Assembly (NCBI RefSeq): GCF_011304195.1
Contig: NZ_CP049887.1
Location: forward strand, 1,178,001 to 1,242,000
DNA: 64,000 nucleotides
Source: Vagococcus hydrophili
Lineage (GTDB): Bacteria > Bacillota > Bacilli > Lactobacillales > Vagococcaceae
Direction: 5' to 3'
Positions 33,430 to 43,364 of this stretch are shown piece by piece. The translations under genes and the position numbers were made by a program. The notes beneath the pieces are model-generated. The model searched no databases and was not told the DNA's origin. It saw only the letters and a program-made list of their open reading frames with translations. Each line of letters begins with the position of its first letter. Position 1 is the first letter of the stretch.

Positions 33430-35754
33430 ATGAGTCAAAATTATTTTGTATCTTATGAAAAAGTGACAAAACTTCAGAAGAAGAGTTTTAATAATCTGAC
33501 ATGTTTTTTTATTGCTAAAGGTAGTGCCATCATAGCGGTGAATAATAAGAAATTAACTATTCATCCAGGCGATTTTATTTTTATTAATATGCATGATATA
33601 GCTGAGGTAGTTACATTGCTAACACCAGAAGTTCAAACATTTAAGTTATCAGTTTCTAATATCTATCTATTAAATCGTTACGAAGGCTATCTTTCAAGTC
33701 GGTTTAATTGTCACTCACAATTAACAGGTGCAGATGATGAGTACTTTGTTAAACAATTAAAACAATCATTGTCTCAGTTAATTATTCACTATTTTAGTGC
33801 GGATAAAACCAAACATTTGAAAACTGGTATTCATCTCCAAGAAATGTTATTGATATTAATAGAACATTTTCAAGTTAATATTTTTACTAGTCAACATTTC
33901 AGGTATTCTGAGCAATTAAATGAAGCGATGGATTATATGAGATTAAATTTTAAAGAACCAATAAAGTTAGAAGATGTTGCCAAAATATGTTTTATGTCAC
34001 CGTCTACTTTATCCAGGGTGTTTCAACAACAAATTGGTATTAAATTCAATACGTACTTAAATGAACTCAGAATACAAATGAGTTTAAATGATTTACTGTA
34101 TGCACAGTACCCTATTGATAAGTTAGCTATAAATTACGGATTTTCAAACAGCAAAACATATCGAAGTCAATTTAAGCGATTGTTTGAAGTATCCCCTACA
34201 GAATATAAAAAAAGTTTTTTTAGTAAAGAAAAGACCAACAGTAATAGTCGTTACTTAAATACCAGCGAGGCTTCGTTAAAAAAAGAAGAGCTGGACATTT
34301 TATTAGAGTATGTTGATTTCCAACCAGAAACTTCTTATTTTACAGAATCAAGAGGGCAAAAGGCAACGCTTCAAATTGAGTCTGAACACGTAAAGGATCA
34401 AAGTCACTCTAATGTGATAGTGCATATTAATAGTTTAGAAGATTTGTTTTTTGATGAAATTAAGAACCAAGTGATGATGATTAAGAATGATATAGGATGC
34501 CATTATATTGGGGTAAGTAACTTATTTAAAATTGTTCCAAGTTCTTATACAGTATTTGAGCAAACTAAATTGGCGCAATTTTCGCCATTCAGTCGTTTTG
34601 ATATGGCTATAGATTTTTTGAGACAAAATAATTTTGGTATATATTATCAGTTGTCATTACCTGACTATGAACAAGTTTCAAGTTTCTATAGTAAAGATCA
34701 TCAAGAATTTTTTAAGTATATTGAATATATGACAAAAAATGAATTTTTACCGAGTTGGCGAATTGTTTTACAATTTGAAAAGACGGAAATAAGGAAAAGT
34801 GTTGGAACGTTTAAAAAATTATACGATAGAATAAAACGGATTAATCCTAAAATAAGTGTCGGTGTAGATTTACCTTTTGGCTACCCAGAATATAGTTTTG
34901 ATAGTGAAGCTGAGGAACAACTCTTTCGGGAGGAAGTCCTAAAAAAAGCTGAATTTATTTCTTATAAATCAGAACCCAATTATTCAATTGATGAACCGGA
35001 TTTAAGTCGTTTTGAATTGTTTTCAGCTAAAGATATTCAATCAGCTAAGAATCGATTGAAGAGCTGGGGCTTTGATTTGCCTTTTATATTGTCAGAGTGG
35101 AATACATTAACAGGAGACACGCGTTATAAAAATAGTTATTTTTTCAGGGGAGCATTAATTGTTCATGACTTAGCAAAAATAGAATCACTAGTGGATAGCT
35201 ATGGTTTTTGGTTGAATACCTTCCTATTTGAAGAAAAACACCATAGTGCAGAATCAGTTAGATTTGATGGACTAGAATTATTGCATTATTATAATTGTCG
35301 CAGACCCGTTTATTTTGCTTTAAGCTTATACAGACGTTTAAGAGGGAAAGTGATTGCTACAGGGAGTCATTTTATTCTGACAACGTATAATGGTCATTAT
35401 CAATTATTAACCTGGAATGCACAATATTTTTCTCCAAATTTAAGTTTAAATGAAAATTATTTAAAGGATAAAACATTATCACTAGAGATTACAAGTCCAA
35501 ATGTTCCAAATGGATTGTATCAGGTAAAGAAATTAACTCTAAGTAAAGATCATGGAGCTGTGTCTTATTCTTATGATCGTTTCTCTAGTCAACAGATTTT
35601 AGATCAAGAGGCACATGAATACCTTTCACATGTGACCCATCCTAAAATGGATGTGTTTGATCAAAAATTTATTGATGGTTTGCATTTGAAATGTTTTCTA
35701 GAACCTAATGATGTTTGTTTATTTGAATTTTTAAAATTAGAAGAAGTGGACTGA
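33430..35754 (+). CDS. AraC-family regulator fused to a GH39-like domain
   Basis: About 774 residues; ATG 33430 lies six bases after GAGAGGTG (GTG 33421 overlaps it). Residues 15-75 form a cupin-like sensor (FFIAKGSAIIAVNNKKLTIHPGDFIFI). Residues 165-270 hold two AraC helix-turn-helix motifs (IKLEDVAKICFMSPSTLSRVFQQ, PIDKLAINYGFSNSKTYRSQFKRLF). From about 375 on the sequence resembles a GH39 beta-xylosidase barrel: DLPFGYPE, the nucleophile-type LSEWNT, and a C-terminal beta domain. The usual acid/base NEP motif is replaced by FEKTE, so the barrel may bind rather than cleave sugar. No target operon adjoins it. Confidence 0.83.
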   Translation: MSQNYFVSYEKVTKLQKKSFNNLTCFFIAKGSAIIAVNNKKLTIHPGDFIFINMHDIAEVVTLLTPEVQTFKLSVSNIYLLNRYEGYLSSRFNCHSQLTGADDEYFVKQLKQSLSQLIIHYFSADKTKHLKTGIHLQEMLLILIEHFQVNIFTSQHFRYSEQLNEAMDYMRLNFKEPIKLEDVAKICFMSPSTLSRVFQQQIGIKFNTYLNELRIQMSLNDLLYAQYPIDKLAINYGFSNSKTYRSQFKRLFEVSPTEYKKSFFSKEKTNSNSRYLNTSEASLKKEELDILLEYVDFQPETSYFTESRGQKATLQIESEHVKDQSHSNVIVHINSLEDLFFDEIKNQVMMIKNDIGCHYIGVSNLFKIVPSSYTVFEQTKLAQFSPFSRFDMAIDFLRQNNFGIYYQLSLPDYEQVSSFYSKDHQEFFKYIEYMTKNEFLPSWRIVLQFEKTEIRKSVGTFKKLYDRIKRINPKISVGVDLPFGYPEYSFDSEAEEQLFREEVLKKAEFISYKSEPNYSIDEPDLSRFELFSAKDIQSAKNRLKSWGFDLPFILSEWNTLTGDTRYKNSYFFRGALIVHDLAKIESLVDSYGFWLNTFLFEEKHHSAESVRFDGLELLHYYNCRRPVYFALSLYRRLRGKVIATGSHFILTTYNGHYQLLTWNAQYFSPNLSLNENYLKDKTLSLEITSPNVPNGLYQVKKLTLSKDHGAVSYSYDRFSSQQILDQEAHEYLSHVTHPKMDVFDQKFIDGLHLKCFLEPNDVCLFEFLKLEEVD

Positions 35755-35778
35755 TAGGCAAGTTCACTTCTTTTTTGT
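35741..35778 (+). terminator. Terminator after the AraC-GH39 gene
   Basis: GAAGTGGACT pairs with AGTTCACTTC (one G-T pair), followed by six T residues. The 250 bp to the next gene hold no ORF that I can support. Confidence 0.8.
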
Positions 35779-36031
35779 AATTATTCGAAGGGTTAATGTA
35801 TGTTATTATGTGTTTGTAGGTGCTAACGTTAATTTACTGACTATAAAAACACTTAGTATGAAAAATGAAAACGAAATTGTTTTTTTATGATGTGAAAAAG
35901 GGGGTATCATGAGGAAAATTGTTTGGATTTAGCAATTAATATTAAACTAATGAAATAGAAATGTTATTCTACACTTGTTTTAGAAAACAAAGGATGTTTT
36001 TTGTTAAAAAATTTAAAGGAGGAGTTAGAGG

Positions 36032-37069
36032 ATGAATAAGAGAAGGTGGGTAGCTGTTGGTATTGCGGCAGCTTTGTTATTATTGTCATTGGTTACGGCG
36101 TTTATTCCTGGCAAAGATCTAAGTGAAGAAGAAGCTCCTAACACATTAAAAGGTTTAAACAAAGTGTTTTATGGATCCAATGAATTAACAGAGGAAGTTT
36201 TAGAAGAAGGTGTAAAGGGAGATAAAATAGTGAAACTCTCAGTAGAGGGTGGCATTATGGATTCTGGTGAAAGTAGTATATTTAGTAAAGAAACATACAA
36301 TCACCAAAACTTCTTAACACAACTCAAAAAAATTCAGGAAGATAGAACAATCAAAGGTGTTTTATTAGAAGTCAATTCACCTGGTGGCGGAGTGTATGAA
36401 AGTGCAGAAATTGCCAAAGAATTAGATAAAATCAAAGCGAAAAAAATACCCATTTACGCATCATTTAAAAACATGGCTGCAAGTGGAGGCTATTATATTT
36501 CTGCTAATTCAGATAAAATATTTGCTACTGAAGAAACAACAACAGGTTCAATTGGTGTGATTATTTCAGGATTAAATATTTCAGGATTGCTTGATAAGTT
36601 AGGAATTGAAGATAGTACTCATAAGAGCGGGGCATTAAAAGATATGATGTCGTCAAACAGAAAGCCAACTGAAGAAGACAACAAAGTGATTCAAGATTTT
36701 GTGATGAGTTCTTATGAGAGGTTCGTAAATATTGTAGCTAAAGGTCGTAAGATGGATGTGGTAGAAGTGAAAAAAATAGCGGATGGTCGTATTTATGATG
36801 GTAATCAAGCGCTAAAAATTGGTTTAATTGATGAACTGGGTTATCCGGAAGATGCTTTAGCAGCACTAAAAAAGGATAAAAAATTAGAAGATGCGACGGT
36901 AGTTAGTTATAACAATGAAGTAAAGAGCTTTGCTTCGTCATGGCTAGGAGTCAAAGTCGCAGAGTGGCAAGGGTTAAAAGCGACACAGTCGAATGAGATT
37001 ATTTCAGTCCTTGAAAAGATGGGGAGTTCTGAAGCACCAAAACCAATGTATTATTATGGAGGTTACTAA
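36032..37069 (+). CDS. sppA: Signal peptide peptidase SppA
   Basis: A 345-residue membrane-anchored serine protease of the S49 family: one N-terminal membrane helix (8-26), the block LLEVNSPGGGVYESAEI, the nucleophile Ser in NMAASGGYYIS and the general-base Lys in HKSGALKDMMS. IYASFKNMAASGG and TGSIGVI are family landmarks. It degrades cleaved signal peptides in the membrane. AGGAGG precedes the ATG. An RDD protein starts one base after its stop, so it leads a three-gene operon. Confidence 0.93.
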   Translation: MNKRRWVAVGIAAALLLLSLVTAFIPGKDLSEEEAPNTLKGLNKVFYGSNELTEEVLEEGVKGDKIVKLSVEGGIMDSGESSIFSKETYNHQNFLTQLKKIQEDRTIKGVLLEVNSPGGGVYESAEIAKELDKIKAKKIPIYASFKNMAASGGYYISANSDKIFATEETTTGSIGVIISGLNISGLLDKLGIEDSTHKSGALKDMMSSNRKPTEEDNKVIQDFVMSSYERFVNIVAKGRKMDVVEVKKIADGRIYDGNQALKIGLIDELGYPEDALAALKKDKKLEDATVVSYNNEVKSFASSWLGVKVAEWQGLKATQSNEIISVLEKMGSSEAPKPMYYYGGY

Positions 37070-37070
37070 G

Positions 37071-37589
37071 ATGGAAGAATTAGTAGAGTTTAATGAGCTT
37101 ATTCAAGAAGAAGTTCCTCAAAAAATCAACGACTTTCCTAATTATTTCTATGCAGGATTTTGGACACGCTTATTGGCTTTTTGGGTGGATTTGATTTGCA
37201 TAAGCATCGTAACAGGTGGGACAATTGGTTTAGTTTATAAAATTCAAGGATTTGAAACGAGTCATTCATTGATTACGATTTATGGAATTACTTCTTTAAT
37301 CATCTACTTGGCGTATTTTACGTTATTGACCAAGTTAAATGATGGACAAACCCTAGGAAAAATGATTTTTGGTATCAAGGTAGTTAGTTTGGAAGAAGAA
37401 ACATTAAGTTGGCAAACCGTATTAATTCGAGAAGGTGTCTGTCGGTTTATTCTACAAACGTTTATTTTGGGCTTAGGCTATCTAGTAGCAGCTTTTACGC
37501 CGAGAAAGCAACATGTGGGTGATTATTTTTCAGGGACAAGTGTGGTTATTATTAATATGGTCAAAGCTTCAAATAATGAAACAAAATAA
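37071..37589 (+). CDS. RDD-family membrane protein
   Basis: A 172-residue protein starting at ATG 37071; GGAGG lies in the end of sppA (a longer frame from 36993 would overlap sppA by 77 bp). YAGFWTRLLAFWVDLICISIVTGG is the RDD signature (R, D, D in the first helix), DGQTLGKMIFGIKVV is the conserved middle and GVCRFILQ, VGDYFSGTSVV the end. Three or four membrane segments. The pairing of sppA with an RDD protein is common in Firmicutes. Some RDD proteins move ions or compatible solutes; the role here is unknown. Confidence 0.88.
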   Translation: MEELVEFNELIQEEVPQKINDFPNYFYAGFWTRLLAFWVDLICISIVTGGTIGLVYKIQGFETSHSLITIYGITSLIIYLAYFTLLTKLNDGQTLGKMIFGIKVVSLEEETLSWQTVLIREGVCRFILQTFILGLGYLVAAFTPRKQHVGDYFSGTSVVIINMVKASNNETK

Positions 37590-37604
37590 AAGGAGATGAA
37601 GTGA

Positions 37605-38018
37605 ATGAATCTAAGAAAAACAGAAAGTATTTTAACTTTAATTAGTGGGATTATTGGTGTACTTGTTAGTGGGCTAGCTTTATTAGGCGGTATGGTTTTA
37701 TCTACTGTCGATTTAGATACACTTCCTGATATGGAAGCAACACCCGAAGAGCTAGAATTAGTTAAGGTTTTTATTGGAAGTATTAAAGTGCTAGCTGGTT
37801 TTGCTCTTGTAATAGCGATTGTATTAATTGTCTTATCTTTTATGATTAAGAAAAATAAAAATACGACGGTGTATGGGATTATTATGATTATCTTGGGAAT
37901 TGTTCCATTTTTTATGGTTAGCTTTTTATGGGCAGTCTCAGGTATTTTAGCTGTGATTGCAGGTATTATGCTGTTAACTAGAAAAGTGGAGATACCAGAA
38001 GATCCGATGGCGTTTTAG
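37605..38018 (+). CDS. DUF4064-like membrane protein
   Basis: A 137-residue protein with four hydrophobic segments, starting RKTESILTLISGIIGVLVSG, typical of the DUF4064 family. AAGGAGATGAAGTGA precedes the ATG, 15 bp after the RDD gene. The short acidic loop (DLDTLPDMEATPEELELVK) lies between helices 1 and 2. Function unknown; the position suggests an accessory of the sppA operon. Confidence 0.78.
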   Translation: MNLRKTESILTLISGIIGVLVSGLALLGGMVLSTVDLDTLPDMEATPEELELVKVFIGSIKVLAGFALVIAIVLIVLSFMIKKNKNTTVYGIIMIILGIVPFFMVSFLWAVSGILAVIAGIMLLTRKVEIPEDPMAF

Positions 38019-38040
38019 GGAATAAAAAATCTATAAATAT

Positions 38041-38090
38041 AAAAGCATTATGATTAAGTATCATTTAATCAAAATGCTTTTATTAGTTAT
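38041..38090 (+). terminator. Terminator of the sppA operon
   Basis: AAAGCATTATGATTAA pairs with TTAATCAAAATGCTTT, followed by T-rich sequence. Confidence 0.75.
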
Positions 38091-38279
38091 TCACCATTTT
38101 TTTGAAGAATCTAAGTATAGAAAAAAGATGTTTCAGTCACTCAAGATGTAAATCAGCGATTATATGATGATTAGAACCATAGACTCTATTCTTTATTTAT
38201 AATGGAACTATTAAAAGAATGTTGGTAAATTCAGTAGTATTTGCTGACTTAACTGAACAAGAAAGATAGGTGGAAATAA
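38091..38279. other. Non-coding or decayed stretch
   Basis: A run ending in the peptide text NSVVFADLTEQER and TAG (38218-38268) looks like the tail of a lost gene, but stops interrupt it upstream. Nothing else is supportable. Confidence 0.3.
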
Positions 38280-38363
38280 ATGAATCGTAAAATAAATGTT
38301 ATTAATGATATTCCAAATAAAGTAAAAATTGGAGTGTTGTTATACTTTGGAACTGATTCTTAA
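38280..38363 (+). CDS. 27-residue ORF upstream of a CPBP gene (leader or remnant)
   Basis: ATG 38280 follows GGTGG and opens a 27-residue frame, MNRKINVINDIPNKVKIG..., ending in TAA 24 bp before the next gene. No family recognised. It may be the start of a truncated gene or a short leader peptide. Confidence 0.35.
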   Translation: MNRKINVINDIPNKVKIGVLLYFGTDS

Positions 38364-38387
38364 AAAATAATGTTTTGGAGGAACAAT

Positions 38388-39026
38388 ATGAAAAATAAAT
38401 TTTATCATTTGATTGGTAATTTATTAACCTTTTTCGGATTAATGAGTGTTGATTTGATAGGTATAAATTTAATAAATCTTGGTGCTGGACCGTATGATTA
38501 TATAATAATTCCTTTGTCAATTATCTCCTCAATATGGATAGTAGTCTTGGTATCAGAATATCTAGGGATTTTTACGATGAAGGATGTAAGTATTAATTGG
38601 CAAGACATTAAAAGAACGTTGAAATGGTTTTTGTTATCTATTTTAGCTACATCTTTAGGAGCAATCATTTTATATTTTGAAGGGGGAAATACGACAAATA
38701 ATCAAGTGAGTTTAACTGAAAGTTTTTCATCAGTGTCGGTTTTCACGATTTTTTTATTGACCGCTATTGCTGCACCGGTTATGGAAGAGTTGATAATAAG
38801 AGGTTTTCTTATAAAGAAATGCTTTAACTTCAGTAAGGTTGGCGTTTTGGTAAGTAGTATTATATTTGGTATGCTACATCATCCTACTAGTTTAGGTGAG
38901 TTTACCACTTATTTCGGTATGGGATTAGTGCTAGGAATATATTATAAGAAAACTGAAAGAATTGAGTTAGTTATATTGTTACATGGAATACATAATTTTA
39001 TAGGAGCATTTGCCTTTGTTTTTTAA
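38388..39026 (+). CDS. CPBP-family intramembrane metalloprotease
   Basis: A 212-residue polytopic protein; GGAGG lies six bases before ATG 38388, better than the frame start at 38370. Motifs: MEELIIRGFL (EExxxR), FGMLHH (FxxxH) and HGIHNFIG (HxxxN). This is the Abi/CAAX-protease group, the second of two in the window (the other at 16536 belongs to the pheromone island). Substrate unknown; some members give bacteriocin self-immunity. A small frameshifted ORF follows 25 bp downstream. Confidence 0.87.
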   Translation: MKNKFYHLIGNLLTFFGLMSVDLIGINLINLGAGPYDYIIIPLSIISSIWIVVLVSEYLGIFTMKDVSINWQDIKRTLKWFLLSILATSLGAIILYFEGGNTTNNQVSLTESFSSVSVFTIFLLTAIAAPVMEELIIRGFLIKKCFNFSKVGVLVSSIIFGMLHHPTSLGEFTTYFGMGLVLGIYYKKTERIELVILLHGIHNFIGAFAFVF

Positions 39027-39050
39027 CGCAATTTGATAGGAGTGAATGGT

Positions 39051-39154
39051 ATGAAAAAGTTGAAATATATATTAATAGTCATTTTATTTTTTTTTGATAG
39101 GAATGATACTTACTTATTGTTTGTTTAGTTTTTTACCTGGAATGAAAAGAATAT
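39051..39154 (+). pseudogene. Small membrane peptide gene with a poly-T frameshift
   Basis: ATG 39051 behind TAGGAGTG opens MKKLKYILIVILFFF, then runs through nine T residues (39087-39095) and stops after 25 residues at 39126-39128. Dropping one T restores a 34-residue frame with a full membrane helix, continuing LIGMILTYCLFSFLPGMKRI to TAA at 39152-39154. It is a frameshift, a slippery-tract switch, or a sequencing error. Confidence 0.45.
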
Positions 39155-39189
39155 AAAAATAACCCATTAGAAAAGTGGTTCTAATGGGC
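39150..39189 (-). terminator. Terminator for the minus-strand ASCH gene
   Basis: CCCATTAGAA pairs perfectly with TTCTAATGGG. On the minus strand it is followed by TTATTTTTAT. Confidence 0.75.
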
Positions 39190-39208
39190 TTAATGATGTA
39201 AAGTTTGT

Positions 39209-39664
39209 TTAAACTCGGTACACCACTTCAAAATTCTCACAAATTAATTCCATTTGAGTATCAAAGCTGGTGCCTAAACTCTCAGCCTCATTAATAAAGA
39301 ATTTTTTGTGTTCGTCGTACCAATACTGATAAGTTAAATCGCCTTCACCTTCACTTAAAGCAAACTCCTCAGTGACATCATCCATTTTAACTATTTCAAT
39401 TTTTTTAATTTGAATCACAGCAACTGGTTCACTTTTACCATTTAAAACAATATCGTATTGTCCGATTTGTGGCAGTGGGTCGCCACTGATTCGGTAAAAA
39501 TCAAAAACAGAACAAGTTCCCCGTTTTTTACCTTCTAAAACTAGATTGACTAAATCGTCTGCCATCTCAGTATTCGCGCCATCACCAAACATCCAAGCTT
39601 CTGGCATGCTAACATTTTTTAGTTTCTGATTTTTACAAAACTCTTCCCAAAACGTTTCAATCAT
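39209..39664 (-). CDS. ASCH-domain protein
   Basis: A 151-residue protein starting at ATG 39664 behind GGAGGAG. Hallmarks: AWMFGDGANTEMADDLVNLVLEGKKRGTCS (the ASCH G.. K..T region), GQYDIVLNGKSEPVAVIQIKKIEIV, and the late aromatic block ALSEGEGDLTYQYWYDEHKKFF. ASCH domains resemble PUA folds and are thought to bind RNA; YqfB-type members hydrolyse N4-acetylcytidine. It is monocistronic. Confidence 0.88.
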   Translation of the reverse strand: MIETFWEEFCKNQKLKNVSMPEAWMFGDGANTEMADDLVNLVLEGKKRGTCSVFDFYRISGDPLPQIGQYDIVLNGKSEPVAVIQIKKIEIVKMDDVTEEFALSEGEGDLTYQYWYDEHKKFFINEAESLGTSFDTQMELICENFEVVYRV

Positions 39665-39785
39665 GTATTCTCCTCCAAACATTAATTGATAGATTTATTT
39701 TAGCACAGATATTCAAACAACTTATTAATGAAATGAACTGTATTTGTGATAAAATGAACGTGACAACTAAAGAGAAGGTGCTAAT

Positions 39786-40190
39786 ATGAAAAAAACAAAA
39801 ATTATTAAAACATCCGATTTAATTAATGGCGGTTGTAATGCGTGTCCTACAGTTAAAAGTGATGTCTATGTCTTAGTTTTAAATGACTTAAATCGTCCCT
39901 TAGAAAATTTAGATGTTAACTCATTAATTATGACAATCGCTTTAGCGAAGGGCTACAAACAACACCAAGAATATGATATGGCAGAAGATTACGATGTTTA
40001 TAAAAATGGAACAAATGAAATTGCTATTATTCCAGAGTTTGATAAATTGATTCTTAAAAAAGGCTTTACACAACATAAAGTAGCTAATACTTACAAAGAA
40101 ACGTCTGAATTGTTTTCAGTGGTTAATAATATTTTGACCCAGCTGTTTGATGTAGAAGGATTGGATTTTGAGATTGAAGTAGAAAACTAA
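39786..40190 (+). CDS. Conserved hypothetical protein (134 residues)
   Basis: A soluble protein, KTSDLINGGCNACPTVKSDVYVLVLNDLNRPLENL..., with a CNAC pair near residue 17 and an acidic C-terminus. I do not recognise the family; the sequence looks well formed, with AGAAGGTGC before the ATG and a terminator after the stop, so it is a real monocistronic gene. The two cysteines could bind metal or form a disulphide. No functional inference is made. Confidence 0.75.
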   Translation: MKKTKIIKTSDLINGGCNACPTVKSDVYVLVLNDLNRPLENLDVNSLIMTIALAKGYKQHQEYDMAEDYDVYKNGTNEIAIIPEFDKLILKKGFTQHKVANTYKETSELFSVVNNILTQLFDVEGLDFEIEVEN

Positions 40191-40197
40191 AAAAATG

Positions 40198-40237
40198 AAA
40201 CCAAAGTGTCAGAGGATGATACTTTGGTTTTTTTGCG
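40198..40237 (+). terminator. Terminator after the 134-residue gene
   Basis: AAACCAAAGT and ACTTTGGTTT pair (extended by TCA/TGA), followed by T residues. Confidence 0.85.
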
Positions 40238-40257
40238 CGGTAAAAGTTACTGTTGTT

Positions 40258-40272
40258 ATGTAATCGCTTGCT
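40258..40272. promoter_or_regulatory. cre (CcpA) site upstream of the alpha-glucoside PTS operon
   Basis: ATGTAATCGCTTGCT agrees with every fixed position of the cre consensus WTGNAANCGNWNNCW and lies 55 bp before the PTS gene. It indicates carbon catabolite repression. Confidence 0.68.
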
Positions 40273-40326
40273 TGAAGAGCTTTTTAATTGAATAATAAGC
40301 TCATAGGATAACGGAAGGAGCGGTAA

Positions 40327-41919
40327 TTGTTTATGATGGAAAAAGTACAGCGCTTTGGTGGCGCAATGTTTACACCCGTTTTATTATTTTCTTTTTCAGG
40401 TATTATGGTTGCTTTATGTATTATTTTTAAAAATCCGATGTTAGTGGGGAGTATTGCCACAGAGGGAACAACGTGGTTTAGCGTTTGGTCGATAGTTGAG
40501 GATGGGGCGTGGACCGTATTTAATCAAATGGAGTTACTTTTTGTGATTGGGCTAGCGATTGGATTAGCTAAAAAAGCGAATGCTCGTGCAGCCATGGAAG
40601 CTTTTGTTGTGTATACCACATTCAATTATTTTGTGAGTGGGATGTTGAAACACTTTGGTTCATTCTTTGGTGTTGATTTCGCCCAAGAAGTTGGTGGCGA
40701 GAGTGGCCTTAAATTATTAGGTGGTATCAAAACGCTAGATACAGGAATTATCGGAGCGATTATTATTTCTGCTATTGTTGTTTATATTCATGATCGTTAT
40801 TTCGATACAAAATTACCTGATTTTCTAGGGATTTTCCAAGGGTCATCATTTGTTGTAATTATTGGATTCTTCGTGATGTTACCAGTGGCATTTATTACAG
40901 CTCTTGTTTGGCCAAAAATTCAAATGGGAATTGGTTCAATGCAAGGTTTCTTAGCAAGTTCTGGTGTCTTTGGGGTTTGGCTATACACTTTCTTAGAACG
41001 AATTTTGATTCCAACGGGCTTACATCATTTCATTTATACGCCATTTGTGTTTGGACCAGCCGTTGTGGAAGAAGGGATTTCAAAATATTGGATGGCTCAT
41101 TTAAACGAATTTTCTCAAAGCACAGAGCCGATGAAGAAACTATTCCCAGAAGGAGCGTTTGCTCTACATGGTAATTCGAAAATTTTTGCAGCACCTGGTA
41201 TTTCGGCAGCTTTCTACTTTACAGCAAAACCAGAAAACCGCAAAAAAGTGTTGGCGATTTTAATTCCAACAACTTTAACTGCTGTTTTAGCGGGAATTAC
41301 AGAACCTCTTGAATTTACCTTCTTATTTATTTCTCCACCATTGTTCGCTCTTCATGCAGTGTTAGCAGCGACAATGTCAGCAACAATGTATGCCTTTGGT
41401 GTGGTTGGAGATATGGGTGGTGGTTTTATCGATTTACTAGCGAAAAACTGGATTCCTTTATTTGCGAATCATAAAGGGATGATTTTCACTCAACTGATTA
41501 TTGGTTTGTCATTTACAGTCATTTATTTCTTAATCTTTAGATTTATTATTTTGAAATTTAATATTCCAACACCAGGTCGTGAATTAGCTGGAGCAGATGT
41601 GAAATTATACAGTAAAAAAGAATTTAAAGAAAAACAAGCTCAAAAAGACGGGGGAACGGTAGAGGATGATGGCGTGTCAGTATACATGGATCGTGCCATT
41701 ATTTTCTTAGAAGCCTTTGGCGGTTCAGAAAATATCGAAAAAGTCGCCAACTGTGCCACTCGTTTGAGAATTACCGTAAAAGATGAAACGAAAGTCCATG
41801 AGGATGCTGAATTTAAAGCAGGCGGTGCCCATGGTGTGGTTCGTAAAGGAAATGCCTTCCAAGTAATCGTTGGTTTAGATGTTCCACAAGTGAGAGAGCA
41901 GTTTGAAAAAATATTATAA
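40327..41919 (+). CDS. malP: PTS alpha-glucoside/maltose-type transporter, EIICB
   Basis: A 530-residue permease. The EIIC part (1 to about 415) has the substrate-loop motifs GLHHFIYTPF and ITEPLEFTFLF. The EIIB part (about 450-530) has the phosphorylated Cys in NCATRLRITVKD. It resembles MalP/GlvC of Bacillus, which import and phosphorylate maltose-like disaccharides. TTG 40327 is six bases after AGGAG; ATG 40333 or 40336 are alternatives. No EIIA is encoded here, so it probably borrows one from the glucose-type PTS. The next gene hydrolyses its product. Confidence 0.9.
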   Translation: MFMMEKVQRFGGAMFTPVLLFSFSGIMVALCIIFKNPMLVGSIATEGTTWFSVWSIVEDGAWTVFNQMELLFVIGLAIGLAKKANARAAMEAFVVYTTFNYFVSGMLKHFGSFFGVDFAQEVGGESGLKLLGGIKTLDTGIIGAIIISAIVVYIHDRYFDTKLPDFLGIFQGSSFVVIIGFFVMLPVAFITALVWPKIQMGIGSMQGFLASSGVFGVWLYTFLERILIPTGLHHFIYTPFVFGPAVVEEGISKYWMAHLNEFSQSTEPMKKLFPEGAFALHGNSKIFAAPGISAAFYFTAKPENRKKVLAILIPTTLTAVLAGITEPLEFTFLFISPPLFALHAVLAATMSATMYAFGVVGDMGGGFIDLLAKNWIPLFANHKGMIFTQLIIGLSFTVIYFLIFRFIILKFNIPTPGRELAGADVKLYSKKEFKEKQAQKDGGTVEDDGVSVYMDRAIIFLEAFGGSENIEKVANCATRLRITVKDETKVHEDAEFKAGGAHGVVRKGNAFQVIVGLDVPQVREQFEKIL

Positions 41920-41923
41920 ATAG

Positions 41924-43273
<1,350 letters not shown>

Positions 43274-43364
43274 TCAAAGATACGTTTTAGCTATTCGATA
43301 TTCTTTTGTTAATTCTTATTGAACGGTATAATAGGGCTATTATGTAAAAAGGGAAGATGCCTAG

